Positions 26,093 through 34,853 of a stretch of 64,000 nt of DNA are shown here, in pieces (the stretch's first letter is position 1; every line of letters starts with the position of its first letter). The translations under genes were made by a program, and so were the position numbers. The notes under the pieces are model-generated. The model did no database searches and was not told the origin of the DNA. It worked only from the letters and a program-made list of their open reading frames with translations. The DNA comes from Flaviramulus multivorans (GTDB lineage: Bacteria; Bacteroidota; Bacteroidia; Flavobacteriales; Flavobacteriaceae), in NCBI RefSeq assembly GCF_021728415.1, contig NZ_JAKKDV010000004.1, positions 270,354 through 334,353 on the forward strand, given 5' to 3'.

Positions 26093-27235
26093 ATGAATTT
26101 TAGCCTTTCTGAAGAACATATAATGATACGCGATGCGGCTCGCGATTTTGCCCAAACTGAACTACTCCCAGGTGTTATTGAACGCGATGAAAAACAACAA
26201 TTCCCAAAAGAGCTTGTGAAAAAAATGGGCGATTTAGGATTTATGGGAATTATGGTAGACCCTAAATATGGTGGTAGCGGAATGGATGCAATATCATATG
26301 TTCTTATTATGGAAGAACTTTCTAAGGTTGACGCTTCGGCATCTGTTATAGTTTCAGTAAATAATTCTTTAGTATGTTATGGCATAGAAGCATACGGAAG
26401 TGAAGAACAAAAACAAAAATACTTAACCAAATTAGCGACTGGAGAATATGTAGGTGCCTTTTGCTTAAGTGAACCTGAAGCAGGTAGCGATGCAACATCT
26501 CAAAAGACTACTGCTATTGACAAAGGAGATCATTACATTTTAAACGGAACAAAAAACTGGATTACTAATGGTGGTCGTGCGGATGTATATTTAGTTATTG
26601 CGCAAACCGATAGAGACAAAGGCTCTCATGGAATAAATGCTTTTATTTTGGAAAAAGGAATGGAAGGCTTCCATATAGGTCCTAAGGAAGATAAATTAGG
26701 AATTCGTGGAAGCGACACCCATACGTTACAGTTTAATGACGTTAAAGTACCCAAAGAAAACAGAATTGGAGCAAACGGTTCTGGTTTTAGATTTGCTATG
26801 AAAACCTTATCAGGTGGTCGAATAGGTATTGCCTCTCAAGCTTTAGGAATAGCTTCGGGAGCTTATGAATTAGCTCTTAAATACTCCAAAGAGCGCAAAG
26901 CGTTTGGAACAGAAATTTGCAACCACCAAGCCATTGCATTTAAATTAGCCGATATGTATACCGATATAGAAGCGGCTAGAATGCTTGTTATGAAAGCTGC
27001 TTGGGATAAAGATCAAGGTAATAATTACGATAAATCGAGTGCCATGGCTAAGTTATATGCTTCAAAAGTTGCTATGGAACATACGGTTGAGGCAGTTCAA
27101 ATTCATGGTGGTAACGGATTTGTAAAAGAATACCATGTTGAGCGTTTAATGCGTGATGCCAAAATTACTCAGATATACGAAGGGACTTCAGAAATACAAA
27201 AGATAGTGATTTCAAGAAGTTTAATTAAAGAATAA
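26093..27235 (+). CDS. acyl-CoA dehydrogenase
   Basis: FAD-dependent alpha,beta-dehydrogenation of an acyl-CoA. 380 residues from the ATG at 26093, where the family N-terminus (NFSLSEEHIMIRDAARDFA) begins. The FAD/substrate motifs CLSEPEAGSDA and the C-terminal EGTSEIQKIVISR are present, as is the QIHGGNGFVKEYHVERLMRDAKI block with the catalytic Glu as EGT. It is nearest to short-chain acyl-CoA (butyryl-CoA type) dehydrogenases. No electron-transfer flavoprotein gene is adjacent. A terminator follows at 27268. Confidence 0.92.
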   Translation: MNFSLSEEHIMIRDAARDFAQTELLPGVIERDEKQQFPKELVKKMGDLGFMGIMVDPKYGGSGMDAISYVLIMEELSKVDASASVIVSVNNSLVCYGIEAYGSEEQKQKYLTKLATGEYVGAFCLSEPEAGSDATSQKTTAIDKGDHYILNGTKNWITNGGRADVYLVIAQTDRDKGSHGINAFILEKGMEGFHIGPKEDKLGIRGSDTHTLQFNDVKVPKENRIGANGSGFRFAMKTLSGGRIGIASQALGIASGAYELALKYSKERKAFGTEICNHQAIAFKLADMYTDIEAARMLVMKAAWDKDQGNNYDKSSAMAKLYASKVAMEHTVEAVQIHGGNGFVKEYHVERLMRDAKITQIYEGTSEIQKIVISRSLIKE

Positions 27236-27267
27236 AATTTGTAAGTGACTAACATTCAAATTTATAA

Positions 27268-27299
27268 GGAAGGGTTCATTTTTAATGACCCTTTTTTTT
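27268..27299 (+). terminator. terminator after the acyl-CoA dehydrogenase
   Basis: Stem AAGGGTTCATT / AATGACCCTT (one bulge) with a short loop and a run of nine Ts. It isolates the following arsenosugar cluster from upstream transcription. Confidence 0.8.
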
Positions 27300-27365
27300 G
27301 TTAAGTATTATCATTCTTTTCGACTTTAATTAAATAGATTTTTATCTTTAGGAAAATTATATTTT

Positions 27366-27701
27366 ATGCAAAAAACATATTATGATCCAGCCGATTTAAA
27401 AAAATTTGGAAAAATAAGTGAATGGAATCAGGAGTTAGGTGATAAATTTTTTGAATATTACGGAAAAGTGTTTGAAGAAGGGTCTCTTTCAGCTCGTGAA
27501 AAATCATTAATAGCGTTGGCCGTTGCTCATACCATCCAGTGCCCTTATTGTATTGATGCATATACTGGAGATGGTTTACAACGTGGTATTACTAAAGAAG
27601 AAATGATGGAAGCCTTACATGTTGCAGCAGCTATTCGAGGTGGTGCTTCATTAGTACATGGTGTGCAAATGATGAATAAAGTGAATAAATTAGAAATGTA
27701 A
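27366..27701 (+). CDS. arsenosugar-cluster AhpD-like peroxidase/CMD protein
   Basis: 111 residues of the carboxymuconolactone decarboxylase/AhpD fold. The redox pair is C59-x2-C62 (CPYC), followed by IDAYTGDGLQRG. Such small proteins are found beside ArsS and are annotated as arsenosugar-associated peroxidase-like; a thiol-dependent reductase or peroxidase role is inferred, not shown. It is the first gene of the cluster. A near-consensus -7 box, TATCTTTA (27343-27350), lies 16 bases before the ATG. ArsS follows after 52 bases. Confidence 0.87.
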   Translation: MQKTYYDPADLKKFGKISEWNQELGDKFFEYYGKVFEEGSLSAREKSLIALAVAHTIQCPYCIDAYTGDGLQRGITKEEMMEALHVAAAIRGGASLVHGVQMMNKVNKLEM

Positions 27702-27753
27702 ATAGCCTCTTATTTCAATAGAAAAATTAGAGATTATTTATCCAAATCAAAAT

Positions 27754-28809
27754 ATGATAACAAAGTCCCTACATAAACGTGAAAGCGCATTAGCAAAAAG
27801 TAAAAAACAACTTGAAATTCTTTCTAACGGTATTTTTCAAAACGGCGAATTACCAACTTTTAAAAATAAAATTGCCGAATCTGGTCAATTTCCGCTCACA
27901 GCAAAAAAATTAGAAATTCTCCAAATTAATGTTGGTTACATGTGTAATCAAGTCTGTTCTCATTGTCATGTTGATGCGGGTCCAGACCGAAAGGAAATTA
28001 TGACACGTGAAACCATGCAACAATGTTTGGACGTTATAAAAAATACGGGCGCTCACACCTTAGATTTAACTGGTGGTGCTCCAGAAATGAACCCCAATTT
28101 CAGGTGGTTTGTTGAAGAAGCCGCAAAAGTTGGTATTAAAGATTTTATTGTGCGCTCCAATTTAACCATTATTCGAGCCAATAAAAAGTATTACGATTTA
28201 CCAGAGTTTTTCAAAAAATATAACATTCATGTGGTGAGCTCTATGCCACATTGGACACGTGGAAAAACTGATAAACAAAGAGGTGATGGAGTTTTTGACG
28301 CTTCTATTCAAGCCTTAAAAATGCTTAATAGTGTTGGTTATGGAATGCCCGATAGTGACCTAAAATTAGATTTAGTATACAATCCATCTGGAGCTTTCTT
28401 GCCAGCAAATCAAGCCTCTTTAGAAAAAGATTTCAAAAGGGCTTTAAAGGATGATTTTGATATTCAATTTCACAATCTATTTGCCATAACTAATTTACCG
28501 ATTTCTCGATTTTTAGACTATTTAATTGCTTCAGAAAATTACGAAGACTACATGTATGCTTTAGTTGAAGCTTACAACCCTACTGCTGTTAAAAGTGTCA
28601 TGTGTACCAATACCATTTCAGTAAGTTGGGATGGCTATTTGTATGATTGTGATTTTAATCAAATGTTAGAATTGCCTGTAAATAGTAAAGTGAAACACAT
28701 CTCAGATTATAACGAAGAACTTTTAGAAGGCAGGAATATTGTCATTTCTCAACATTGTTATGGTTGTACTGCTGGTGCAGGAAGTAGTTGTCAAGGTTCC
28801 GTTGCTTAA
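27754..28809 (+). CDS. arsS: arsenosugar biosynthesis radical SAM protein ArsS
   Basis: 351 residues. The radical SAM cluster motif is C64-x3-C68-x2-C71 (CNQVCSHC), with the LTGGAPEMNP glycine motif. The C-terminal Cys-rich part (QHCYGC, then SSC) is the selenodomain/Cys-rich domain typical of ArsS; all positions here are Cys, with no in-frame UGA. ArsS is known to attach an adenosyl group to dimethylarsenite, giving 5'-deoxy-5'-dimethylarsinoyl-adenosine. It lies between the peroxidase-like gene and the TIGR04282-type transferase, 8 bases before the latter. Confidence 0.93.
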   Translation: MITKSLHKRESALAKSKKQLEILSNGIFQNGELPTFKNKIAESGQFPLTAKKLEILQINVGYMCNQVCSHCHVDAGPDRKEIMTRETMQQCLDVIKNTGAHTLDLTGGAPEMNPNFRWFVEEAAKVGIKDFIVRSNLTIIRANKKYYDLPEFFKKYNIHVVSSMPHWTRGKTDKQRGDGVFDASIQALKMLNSVGYGMPDSDLKLDLVYNPSGAFLPANQASLEKDFKRALKDDFDIQFHNLFAITNLPISRFLDYLIASENYEDYMYALVEAYNPTAVKSVMCTNTISVSWDGYLYDCDFNQMLELPVNSKVKHISDYNEELLEGRNIVISQHCYGCTAGAGSSCQGSVA

Positions 28810-28817
28810 AAATAAAT

Positions 28818-29447
28818 ATGAATAAAGAACTACTCATAGTTTTTGTTAAGAACATAAAACTTGGAAAGGTAAAAACAAGACTTGCTAAAACCATTGGTGA
28901 CCATGGTGCTTTTGAAGTTTATAAGGAACTTGTGACCGTTACAGAGAATGCTACCAAAAGTATTTCGGCTGATGTACAAATACATTTTTCGGATGCAGTG
29001 GTTGAAACCAAGTGGAAAGATGTTTATAAAACAGTGCAAGTTGGAAACGATTTAGGTGAGCGTATGAAAAATGCTTTTCTAAAAGGGTTTGCCAAAGGTT
29101 ACGTTCGCATCGTATTAATAGGTTCAGACTTACCAGATATTAATAAGCATCATATTGAAAATGGTTTAAATAGTTTAAAAAAAAACGATGTTGTTTTTGG
29201 TCCTGCCGAAGACGGTGGATATTACTTAGTTGGGCTTACCAAAATGCATAACTTTATTTTTGAAAACAAACCGTGGAGCGAGTTTAATTTACTAGAAGAA
29301 ACAATAAAAGAGTTAACTCAAAAAAACATAAAATTTTCTACGCTAGAAACACTAAATGATATTGACACGTTTGAAGATTTAATAGCTTCAAACTTTTACA
29401 AATCAAACTTAAAATTACAAGAAAAAATAAAACAATTAAATGATTAA
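28818..29447 (+). CDS. TIGR04282-type arsenosugar biosynthesis transferase
   Basis: 209 residues from the ATG at 28818; an upstream in-frame start at 28788 lies inside arsS and would add unrelated residues. The N-terminus LIVFVKNIKLGKVKTRLAK and the later GSDLPDI and GPAEDGGYYLVGL motifs define this nucleotidyl/glycosyl-transferase-like (CofC/GT-A fold) family, which is linked to radical SAM/selenodomain clusters. Its exact reaction is not established; handling of the ribose released by the phosphorylase is a reasonable guess. It overlaps the phosphorylase gene by 8 bases. Confidence 0.9.
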   Translation: MNKELLIVFVKNIKLGKVKTRLAKTIGDHGAFEVYKELVTVTENATKSISADVQIHFSDAVVETKWKDVYKTVQVGNDLGERMKNAFLKGFAKGYVRIVLIGSDLPDINKHHIENGLNSLKKNDVVFGPAEDGGYYLVGLTKMHNFIFENKPWSEFNLLEETIKELTQKNIKFSTLETLNDIDTFEDLIASNFYKSNLKLQEKIKQLND

Positions 29448-30252
29448 GTTTATTGAAGAAACAGTTGAATACCTCAATCAAAAGGGATTCGACAAACCAG
29501 AAATAGGAATTATTTTAGGTACCGGATTAGGGCAACTTATAAACGAAATAGATATAATAAAGGAAGTAAGTTATAATCACATCCCTAACTTCCCTACTGC
29601 AACAGTAGAGTTTCATAAAGGGAAGCTTGTATATGGTAATTTAGCTGGTAAAAAAGTAGTGGTTATGCAAGGACGTTTCCATATTTATGAAGGCTATACA
29701 CTACAAGATGTTACTTATCCCGTTCGTATTATGGAAAAGCTTGGAATTCATACCTTATTAGTTTCTAACGCTGCTGGGGCTATAAATTTAGATTTCAAAA
29801 AAGGAGAACTCATGCTTATTGAAGACCATATAAATCTTCAAGGAAGCTCGCCATTAGCTTTCAAAGGCGTAGAACATTTAGGTGAACGTTTTGCAGATAT
29901 GAGTGCCCCATATGACAATGAAATCAATACAACATTTAAAAAAATAGCTAAAATCCATAATATCAAGTTGCATGAAGGAGTTTATGCTAGTGTTGTTGGA
30001 CCACAATTAGAAACCAGAGCAGAGTACCGTATGCTAAAAATTATAGGCGCCGACGCTGTGGGAATGAGTACAGTTCCAGAAATAATTGTAGCGAACCATT
30101 TAAAATTAAAGGCAGCAGCCGTGTCAGTTTTAACCGATGAGTGCGACCCAGACAATTTAAAGCCTGTTGACATTCAAGATATAATTGCCAACGCAGTAAA
30201 GGCTGAACCAAACATGATTACTTTATTCAAAGAATTGATAAAAACATTATAA
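29440..30252 (+). CDS. purine nucleoside phosphorylase (arsenosugar cluster)
   Basis: 270 residues of the trimeric PNP family: phosphate-binding GTGLG (27-31), GRFHIYEGY, SNAAGAIN, GPQLETRAEYRML and the late SVLTDECDP base-binding region. In general salvage it splits purine nucleosides; inside this cluster it would remove adenine from dimethylarsinoyl-adenosine and give the ribose-1-phosphate form needed for a glycosyl transfer. That role is inferred from position. Start and the transferase stop overlap by 8 bases, so the two are translationally coupled. Confidence 0.92.
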   Translation: MIKFIEETVEYLNQKGFDKPEIGIILGTGLGQLINEIDIIKEVSYNHIPNFPTATVEFHKGKLVYGNLAGKKVVVMQGRFHIYEGYTLQDVTYPVRIMEKLGIHTLLVSNAAGAINLDFKKGELMLIEDHINLQGSSPLAFKGVEHLGERFADMSAPYDNEINTTFKKIAKIHNIKLHEGVYASVVGPQLETRAEYRMLKIIGADAVGMSTVPEIIVANHLKLKAAAVSVLTDECDPDNLKPVDIQDIIANAVKAEPNMITLFKELIKTL

Positions 30253-30288
30253 CGCATTTATTCGTCGTTATAGTAAAAAAATTAAAAA

Positions 30289-31257
30289 ATGAGCTATTTA
30301 GAAACCACTCACGATGTATACAAAGAAGCAGCATTAACACCCGATATTGGTTTATGTTGTACCACCAACCCTATTTGGGAATTGCCAGGGTTAAAAATTC
30401 CTAAAATCATGCAAGAAATGAATTATGGTTGTGGTTCTACGGTACATGCACGCGATTTAACCAACAATCCAAAAATGTTATATGTTGGTGTTGGTGGCGG
30501 TATGGAATTGCTGCAATTCTCATATTTCAATCGCCAAAAAGGAGGCGTAATAGGCGTTGATGTTGTTGATGAAATGCTTGAAGCTTCGCGTAAAAACTTT
30601 ATTGAAGCTGAAGCACAAAACGAATGGTTTAAATCTGAGTTTGTAGAGCTTAAAAAAGGGGATGCTCTAAACTTACCTGTTGAGGATAACAGTATTGATG
30701 TTGCGGCACAAAATTGTTTATTCAATATTTTTAAAGCTGATGATTTAAAAAAAGCAATTGCAGAGATGTACCGTGTTTTAAAACCTCACGGACGTTTGGT
30801 GATGAGCGACCCAACTTGTGAACAACCCATGAATGATAATTTACGAAATGATGATAGGTTACGTGCTTTATGTTTAAGCGGTAGTTTACCAATTGCGGAA
30901 TATGTTAAAATGTTAACCGATACTGGTTTTGGAACTATTGAAATTCGTGCACGTAAACCTTACAGAATTCTAGATCCGAAGCATTATGATACCGATGAGT
31001 TAATCTATATAGAATCCATAGAAGTTGCAGCTATAAAAGACCCAATGCCTGCTGATGGCCCATGTGTTTTTACAGGGAAAGCAGCAATTTATTTTGGTGA
31101 TGAATCCTACATTGATGATAATAACGGGCACATTTTATTAAAAAATCAGCCCTTAGCCGTTTGCGATAAAACAGCTAGTGCGTTGGCTTCATTAAACAGA
31201 GGTGATATTTTTATTAGCGAATCAACCTATCATTACGATGGTGGAGGCTGTTGTTAG
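30289..31257 (+). CDS. arsM: arsenosugar biosynthesis arsenite methyltransferase ArsM
   Basis: 322 residues, class I SAM methyltransferase (motif I YVGVGGGMELLQF near 65-77). Cys residues that can bind As(III) are C23/C24, C48, C143 (in QNCLFNIFK, matching a conserved ArsM Cys), C177, and a terminal C321-C322 after GGG. It would methylate arsenite to the dimethyl form used by ArsS. A C-terminal extension of about 100 residues beyond the methyltransferase core, ending in GGGCC, is characteristic of the arsenosugar-linked ArsM. It lies 36 bases after the phosphorylase. Confidence 0.92.
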   Translation: MSYLETTHDVYKEAALTPDIGLCCTTNPIWELPGLKIPKIMQEMNYGCGSTVHARDLTNNPKMLYVGVGGGMELLQFSYFNRQKGGVIGVDVVDEMLEASRKNFIEAEAQNEWFKSEFVELKKGDALNLPVEDNSIDVAAQNCLFNIFKADDLKKAIAEMYRVLKPHGRLVMSDPTCEQPMNDNLRNDDRLRALCLSGSLPIAEYVKMLTDTGFGTIEIRARKPYRILDPKHYDTDELIYIESIEVAAIKDPMPADGPCVFTGKAAIYFGDESYIDDNNGHILLKNQPLAVCDKTASALASLNRGDIFISESTYHYDGGGCC

Positions 31258-31269
31258 GCGATAATCGCC
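31257..31269. repeat. short perfect palindrome after arsM
   Basis: GGCGAT-A-ATCGCC directly follows the arsM stop. It has no T-run, so it is a weak hairpin (mRNA end protection or pause) rather than a clear terminator. Confidence 0.35.
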
Positions 31270-31288
31270 ATTTGATTATTCATTTACT

Positions 31289-32167
31289 ATGAAATACTTC
31301 ATTCTTATTTTTTTAATATGTTTTTTTTCTGCTTGCTCGGGAACAAAAGGGGTTATAAATAGTTCATCAAAAAATACTCCTGTAACTAAAAAAGCCAACG
31401 ATTCTATTACTAAAGCAACTAATGAAGCTATAACTGAAGACCCTGTGGAAATTGTTGAGAATAAAAACATAAATAATAATGAACAACCTGAGGTAGAGCA
31501 CGAAACTACTCTTATTTATGAAGAAGCATTTAATCATGTTTTATGGAATGATTTATTGAAAAAACATGTTTCGGAACATGGTAACGTTAATTACAAAGCA
31601 TTTAAAACAGATATTAATGCGTTAAAAAAATACATTACTTCATTAGGAGATAACATGCCAAATGATTCATGGATTGTTACAGATGAAATCGCTTACTGGA
31701 TAAACGCTTATAATGCCATGACTATTGATTTAATTCTCCGTCATTACCCCATTAAAAGCATCAAAGACATTAAAAACCCTTGGGAACAACGCTATTGGAA
31801 ATTAGGTGATAAATGGTATAATCTTGACGAAATTGAACATCAAATTTTACGAAAAATGAACGAGCCTCGTATTCATTTTGCTATTGTTTGTGCTTCTTAT
31901 TCTTGTCCGAAATTATCAAATGAAGCTTACACTTCTGAAAATTTAGAAGAACAACTTACTGAAGCTACTAGAGATTTTTTACATGATTCTCAAAGAAATA
32001 CTATTTCAGAAAACCATATAGAAATTTCTAAAATATTTCAATGGTTTGCTAAAGATTTTAAACAAAACGGAAGTTTGATTGACTTTTTAAATCAATATTC
32101 AGACACACAGATTTCGGAACAAGCAAAAATCAGATACAAAGATTATAATTGGGCGTTGAATGAGTAA
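31289..32167 (+). CDS. DUF547 lipoprotein in the arsenosugar cluster
   Basis: 292 residues. Lipoprotein signal with lipobox ending at C16 (FFSACSG), then a polar Thr/Asn/Glu-rich linker of about 70 residues, then the DUF547 domain: WNDLLKKHV, AYWINAYNAMTI, RIHFAIVCASYSCPKL and a late KIFQWFAKDF. DUF547 has no established activity; the conserved Cys and His residues suggest an enzyme with a Cys-based site. Its stop overlaps the next glycosyltransferase by 8 bases. Its place in this cluster implies an envelope step in arsenosugar handling (inference). Confidence 0.87.
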   Translation: MKYFILIFLICFFSACSGTKGVINSSSKNTPVTKKANDSITKATNEAITEDPVEIVENKNINNNEQPEVEHETTLIYEEAFNHVLWNDLLKKHVSEHGNVNYKAFKTDINALKKYITSLGDNMPNDSWIVTDEIAYWINAYNAMTIDLILRHYPIKSIKDIKNPWEQRYWKLGDKWYNLDEIEHQILRKMNEPRIHFAIVCASYSCPKLSNEAYTSENLEEQLTEATRDFLHDSQRNTISENHIEISKIFQWFAKDFKQNGSLIDFLNQYSDTQISEQAKIRYKDYNWALNE

Positions 32168-32963
32168 TAAGGATGTAAATCATAAAATTTCGATAATTAT
32201 TCCGGTATTAAACGAAGAAGCAGTTATTGGTAAATTGCTTGAATATTTATTGGCAAATGCATCGTCTGAAAATATTTCTGAGATTATTGTGGTTGATGGT
32301 GGAAGTAATGATGATACTGTAAACATTGTTCATGCTTTTTCAGTTGTTAATAATTCTAAAAACATTGAAGTATTACACTACGTAAAAGCTCAGAACACTA
32401 GCCTAAAAACAGACTATGGGAACGCACCAAACACCACTATTAAAGTCATAAATTCAGAAAAAGGACGTGCTAAACAAATGAACTCTGGAGCAAAACATGC
32501 TACTGGGGATATTTTGTATTTTTTACATGCTGATTCTTTTCCTCCAAAATATTTTGATGAACTAATAATTGGAGAAGTTAGAAAAGGCAATAAAGCGGGC
32601 TGTTTTAGGATGCAGTTTGACAGTAACCATTGGTGGCTAAAATTATCAGGATGGTTTACTCAATTTAGTTGGAGAATATGTAGAGGCGGTGACCAAAGTC
32701 AGTTTATTACCCAAAGCCTATTTAATGATATTGGTGGTTTTGATGAAAATTATATAGTTTACGAGGATAATATTTTAATCAATGAATTGTACGCTAGAAA
32801 GCAATTTGTAGTGATAAATAAAAACCTTAAAACCTCATCCAGATTATATAATAAATACGGTATTTGGAAACTACAGTTTTTCTATTTAGTTATCTATATA
32901 AAAAGATGGCTTGGTGCTGACGCCAACGACTTATATAGGTATTATAAAAAGAAGATTTGCTAA
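32160..32963 (+). CDS. TIGR04283-type arsenosugar biosynthesis glycosyltransferase
   Basis: 267 residues, GT-A family 2. Motifs: SIIIPVLNEEAVI at the N-terminus, VVDGGSNDDT, GRAKQMNSGA, then the metal-binding DILYFLHADSFPP. The rSAM/selenodomain-associated transferase 2 family is defined by the GRAKQMN block and by GGDQSQF. It could move the arsenoribosyl unit onto an acceptor or add a further sugar. It has a 40-residue insertion (residues 50-95) rich in polar residues. It ends 6 bases from the convergent phosphoesterase gene, with no terminator space. Confidence 0.9.
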   Translation: MSNKDVNHKISIIIPVLNEEAVIGKLLEYLLANASSENISEIIVVDGGSNDDTVNIVHAFSVVNNSKNIEVLHYVKAQNTSLKTDYGNAPNTTIKVINSEKGRAKQMNSGAKHATGDILYFLHADSFPPKYFDELIIGEVRKGNKAGCFRMQFDSNHWWLKLSGWFTQFSWRICRGGDQSQFITQSLFNDIGGFDENYIVYEDNILINELYARKQFVVINKNLKTSSRLYNKYGIWKLQFFYLVIYIKRWLGADANDLYRYYKKKIC

Positions 32964-32969
32964 GTAGCT

Positions 32970-33698
32970 TTACCTATTTCTCCCAGATTCATTAGGATAT
33001 AGCGACGGTAAATCATCGCTTTGAAACACTTCTTTAGTCTCAATATTCATTCCTGAAAGTTTACCAAAAAAAGCAGCACCTGTATCAATATTCCATACAT
33101 TAACAGCGTTCATTGGTAGATAAGATTTATAGTTTATGGTGGGGGTATGGCCTATATAAATTTCATTGTAATGCTTTAATCTGTTTGGGTATATCACAGA
33201 ATCTGTTTTTATGCCATTATCCATACTCAAAGCCATTTCCCATAAAGTTCTGTCATAATAAAAAGTATTCGAAAAAACTTCTTTTTCAACCCCGTGCATT
33301 GAAGTAAAACCAGCGTGAAGAAACAATCTATTCTCATCGTCAAGGTAATATAGTTTCATAGTTTCGAAAAACTCTAAATGTTTCTTTTTATCTTCATTTG
33401 AAAAATGCTCATAGCTCTCCATAGTTTCCTTTCCACCATGCATATACCAAGTAGGGTTTACTTCTCCAGTACGCAGCCATTCTTCACACCAAACATCATG
33501 ATTTCCTTTTATAAAAATGCAGTTTATTTTTTGTGATAACTCCATTAAAAACTGGACGACCTGTGCAGACTCACTCCAACCATCTACATAATCACCCATA
33601 AAAATAAGGGTGTCTTCGTCTTTAACTTCCATTTTATTTAAAAGCTGTATGAGAGCTCTTAAACCACCATGTATATCTCCAATGGCAAATATTCGCAT
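32970..33698 (-). CDS. metallophosphoesterase (Ser/Thr phosphatase-like)
   Basis: 242 residues of the calcineurin-like superfamily. The metal motifs are GDIHGG (7-12), GDYVDGWSES and GNHDVWCEEW, then HAGF and GHTPTINY. This is the bacterial PPP-type protein phosphatase or ApaH-like group; the substrate may be a phosphoprotein or a dinucleotide. It is convergent with the TIGR04283-type gene and the first gene on the minus strand after the cluster, so it need not be part of it. Confidence 0.85.
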   Translation of the reverse strand: MRIFAIGDIHGGLRALIQLLNKMEVKDEDTLIFMGDYVDGWSESAQVVQFLMELSQKINCIFIKGNHDVWCEEWLRTGEVNPTWYMHGGKETMESYEHFSNEDKKKHLEFFETMKLYYLDDENRLFLHAGFTSMHGVEKEVFSNTFYYDRTLWEMALSMDNGIKTDSVIYPNRLKHYNEIYIGHTPTINYKSYLPMNAVNVWNIDTGAAFFGKLSGMNIETKEVFQSDDLPSLYPNESGRNR

Positions 33699-33750
33699 AC
33701 CTAAATAATTTTTAGCAAAACTAAGGATTTATTACGATTGATAAAATGGT

Positions 33751-34758
33751 TTAATGAGTGCTATATTGTTGTTTAATTAAAGCTTCAACTGGCTTATTTT
33801 GCGGTGTAAACATAAAATTATCATTGCCACCAACCTTATCATGCTTATGAAACCATTTCCAAATAAAGCCTCCTGCAAACCAATCTTCATTCCAAAAAGT
33901 TTCAAATAACGCTTGGGTAGTATTTACTTGCGCTTCAAGATTTACTTGATCCATGCTTCTATCACTTACCCAAGGTTGTTTCCCTGAATAGTCAACACTT
34001 CTGTAACCATACTCTGTAAATAAAATAGGTTTCTGAAATTTATCATGAATCCTTTTAATATCTTGTTTGTATTTTTCCCATCCTTTTAAACATTCTTCTA
34101 CAGTGGGCGTTTTACTTTGGCTTACTGGAAAATAGGCATCTACCCCAATATAGTTTAGCTCACTCCAAAAAGGCGTTCTGTTAAACTCATTCCAATTGGC
34201 CGCATATGTTAACTTTCCCTTATAAACTTTTTTTATTTCTTTAATTAATAAAAACCAATATTCTGGTCTGTTATCAATAAACCGCTCTAACTCCGTACCA
34301 ATACAAAAAATATCAACCTTAGTTTCTTCAGCCAATTCAGCATACTCTAGAATAAATTTAGAATAAGAGTCTTCTAAACTTTTCCAGGTTGCCTCATCCT
34401 TCATTTCAATAAACCCCGTAAACTCACCTCGCCAAACCCAAATTTGTGGTTTTATCATGATTTTTATATTCGATTTTCTAAGCTCATCAATATATTGTTT
34501 TGCTCCTGCCCTTGTTTCACCAAACCATTGTCGTTCCGTATTGTGTACAATCTCTGGGTGCTCTAAATCTCTTATAAAACCAAATGGCATTATGGCTGCA
34601 AAATTCGCATTTACATTTATTACAGGTTGTACATGCTTAATAGAAATAGTATCTCGTGAAGCAACATAACTAACACCATTAATTTTTTCCTTTTTTACAG
34701 GGGCCATGGCACATGAACTGAATAAAAGGAGCAAACAAAACTTTAAAATAAATCGCAT
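33751..34758 (-). CDS. GH113-like TIM-barrel lipoprotein
   Basis: 335 residues with lipobox ending at C16 (FSSCAM). The barrel has the pattern of glycoside hydrolase family 113 (beta-mannanase-like): MIKPQIWVW, the acid/base E156 in FCIGTELERF, and the nucleophile E249 in PILFTEYGYRS, followed by a late GGFIWKWF. It would cut beta-linked sugars at the cell surface. It is transcribed divergently from the flavoprotein gene and lies beside sugar-related genes; true substrate unknown. Confidence 0.82.
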   Translation of the reverse strand: MRFILKFCLLLLFSSCAMAPVKKEKINGVSYVASRDTISIKHVQPVINVNANFAAIMPFGFIRDLEHPEIVHNTERQWFGETRAGAKQYIDELRKSNIKIMIKPQIWVWRGEFTGFIEMKDEATWKSLEDSYSKFILEYAELAEETKVDIFCIGTELERFIDNRPEYWFLLIKEIKKVYKGKLTYAANWNEFNRTPFWSELNYIGVDAYFPVSQSKTPTVEECLKGWEKYKQDIKRIHDKFQKPILFTEYGYRSVDYSGKQPWVSDRSMDQVNLEAQVNTTQALFETFWNEDWFAGGFIWKWFHKHDKVGGNDNFMFTPQNKPVEALIKQQYSTH

Positions 34759-34807
34759 AAGTGTTAATTTATTCTCTAAATTTAAACAAATTGAAAATAC
34801 TGAGTTA

Positions 34808-34824
34808 AGGTTTTAACAAAACCT
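34808..34824. promoter_or_regulatory. perfect 7-bp inverted repeat in the divergent region
   Basis: AGGTTTT-AAC-AAAACCT lies 30 bases before the flavoprotein ATG and 50 bases before the GH113-like ATG. It could be an operator for either gene or a leader hairpin. No flanking T-run. Confidence 0.35.
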
Positions 34825-34853
34825 CCGACAAAAATTTCAACCAAACCAAATTA

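Noticed and set aside
27754..28809. Selenocysteine in ArsS
   Set aside because: The frame has no in-frame TGA; the C-terminal positions are Cys codons.
28788..28817. Upstream start of the TIGR04282-type gene
   Set aside because: It would overlap arsS and add residues not in the family; the ATG at 28818 begins the conserved sequence.
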